Part shown: piece after piece, positions 6,710-7,106 of the stretch
Numbering within the stretch: the stretch's first letter is position 1
Layout: every line of letters starts with the position of its first letter
Source: Candidatus Bipolaricaulota bacterium
Lineage (GTDB): Bacteria > Bipolaricaulota > Bipolaricaulia > UBA7950 > UBA9294
NCBI GenBank assembly: GCA_030612175.1
Contig: JAUWOJ010000056.1
Span: 1 to 7,106 of the forward strand
Direction of reading: 5' to 3'
Length of the DNA: 7,106 nt
Notes under the pieces: model-generated
The model's input: the letters and a program-made list of their open reading frames with translations, nothing else
Told to the model about the DNA's origin: nothing
Database searches by the model: none
Made by a program: the position numbers and the translations under genes

Positions 6710-7106
6710 AGATATACGTGCGCGGAAGCTTACGCTGGCTTTATCCCGGGATGCGAGTAAAGCGTTGGGTACTGCTGTCCGTTCTTGGGATGGCGCTATT
6801 CGTCATCGGATTACTGGTAGTCATAGGCAAGGAGCAGATCGGCCAAATCTATTACCTGTTCCCGCGACAAGCACCTCCGGCTAACTACTTCTTGGTTAGT
6901 CTTTTTCTCTTACTTGGCGGCGCGGCATTCGCCGTGGGCATAAGTTGCCTTGTAAAGTCTATCATCTCTGCAGTGGCTCCAAAACGTGACGGAAAGGCAT
7001 CAGACCTAATCTACCGCACGCGGGTACTAGAACGCGGGCCTCGGGTTGTGGCTATTGGAGGGGGGACGGGATTATCCACGTTATTGCGGGGGCTCAAAGA
7101 GACAAC
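6706..7106 (+). CDS. yvcK: YvcK/CofD-like gluconeogenesis factor, membrane-anchored form (3'-partial)
   Basis: The frame is open from 6706 to the window end, giving 133 codons. The last residues, GPRVVAIGGGTGLSTLLRGL (111-130), are the nucleotide-binding start of the YvcK/CofD-like fold, whose Bacillus member binds UDP-sugars and is needed for growth and normal wall synthesis on gluconeogenic carbon sources. Before it come a conserved-looking WLYPGMRVKRW segment (11-21), a first transmembrane helix (about 21-41), a short loop, a second helix (about 61-80) and a linker. The catalytic-type domain would thus be cytoplasmic and held to the membrane by a hairpin, unlike the shorter soluble B. subtilis protein; such long forms are known in other bacteria. 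The TTG start shares a TTGA overlap with the dnaE stop and has a ribosome binding site at 6694-6699. An ATG at 6751 is possible but would cut off the WLYPG segment. The rest of the gene lies outside the window. Confidence 0.88.
   Translation, partial: MKIYVRGSLRWLYPGMRVKRWVLLSVLGMALFVIGLLVVIGKEQIGQIYYLFPRQAPPANYFLVSLFLLLGGAAFAVGISCLVKSIISAVAPKRDGKASDLIYRTRVLERGPRVVAIGGGTGLSTLLRGLKET

Larger units (their letters stand above)
1641..7106 (+). other. Predicted operon eno-ftsB-dnaE-yvcK
   Basis: Four same-strand genes follow one promoter with spacings of 38 nt, 5 nt and a 4-nt overlap. No hairpin with a T-run is seen between them, and two ribosome binding sites lie inside the preceding gene. The distal end is not in the window, so more genes may belong to it. 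Internal promoters cannot be excluded by eye. Confidence 0.8.

Noticed and set aside
1..7106. Mobile element, CRISPR array, defence system or other exotic locus
   Set aside because: No direct repeats, terminal inverted repeats, transposase, integrase or spacer array is seen; all four complete or partial cluster genes and the receptor gene belong to known families.

Overview
The window is ordinary-looking bacterial chromosome, densely coded on the + strand, with no mobile element, RNA gene, CRISPR array or broken gene visible. It contains the 3' part of one transcription unit and the 5' part of a second, divided by a clear intrinsic terminator and a clear promoter.

Layout. Positions 1-1532 carry most of a family 5 (peptide/oligosaccharide type) ABC-transporter substrate-binding protein whose first codons lie upstream of the window. 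It ends at a perfect 8-bp GC-rich hairpin with a T-run (1555-1579). A sigma70-type promoter (TTGCCT, 17 bp, TATACT; 1606-1634) then starts a tight four-gene cluster: enolase (eno, 1666-2943), a small single-pass FtsB/DivIC-type septum protein (2982-3290), the replicative DNA polymerase III alpha subunit (dnaE, 3296-6709) and the start of a membrane-anchored YvcK/CofD-like gluconeogenesis factor (6706 to the window end). Gaps inside the cluster are 38 nt, 5 nt and a 4-nt overlap, with no terminator between genes, so co-transcription is very likely.

How the genes fit together. Eno catalyses a late glycolytic step, the FtsB-like protein belongs to the division machinery, DnaE copies the chromosome, and YvcK relatives link carbon source to cell-wall synthesis. 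The cluster therefore puts central carbon metabolism, replication and division/envelope growth under one promoter. The eno-ftsB pair is also seen in Proteobacteria; the extension into dnaE and yvcK is the more unusual part. A 7-bp inverted repeat lies over the promoter and could be an operator.

Organism. The proteins are bacterial. The substrate-binding protein shows an AxA-type signal peptidase I site and no lipobox cysteine in the visible part, which suggests a soluble periplasmic protein and thus a diderm cell. DnaE keeps a full set of PHP metal ligands, unlike the gamma-proteobacterial enzyme, and TTG starts are used for dnaE and yvcK. Base composition looks roughly balanced. This fits a non-proteobacterial, possibly anaerobic or uncultured lineage (a Bipolaricaulota- or Thermotogae-like bacterium is one guess), but the taxonomy cannot be fixed from this window.
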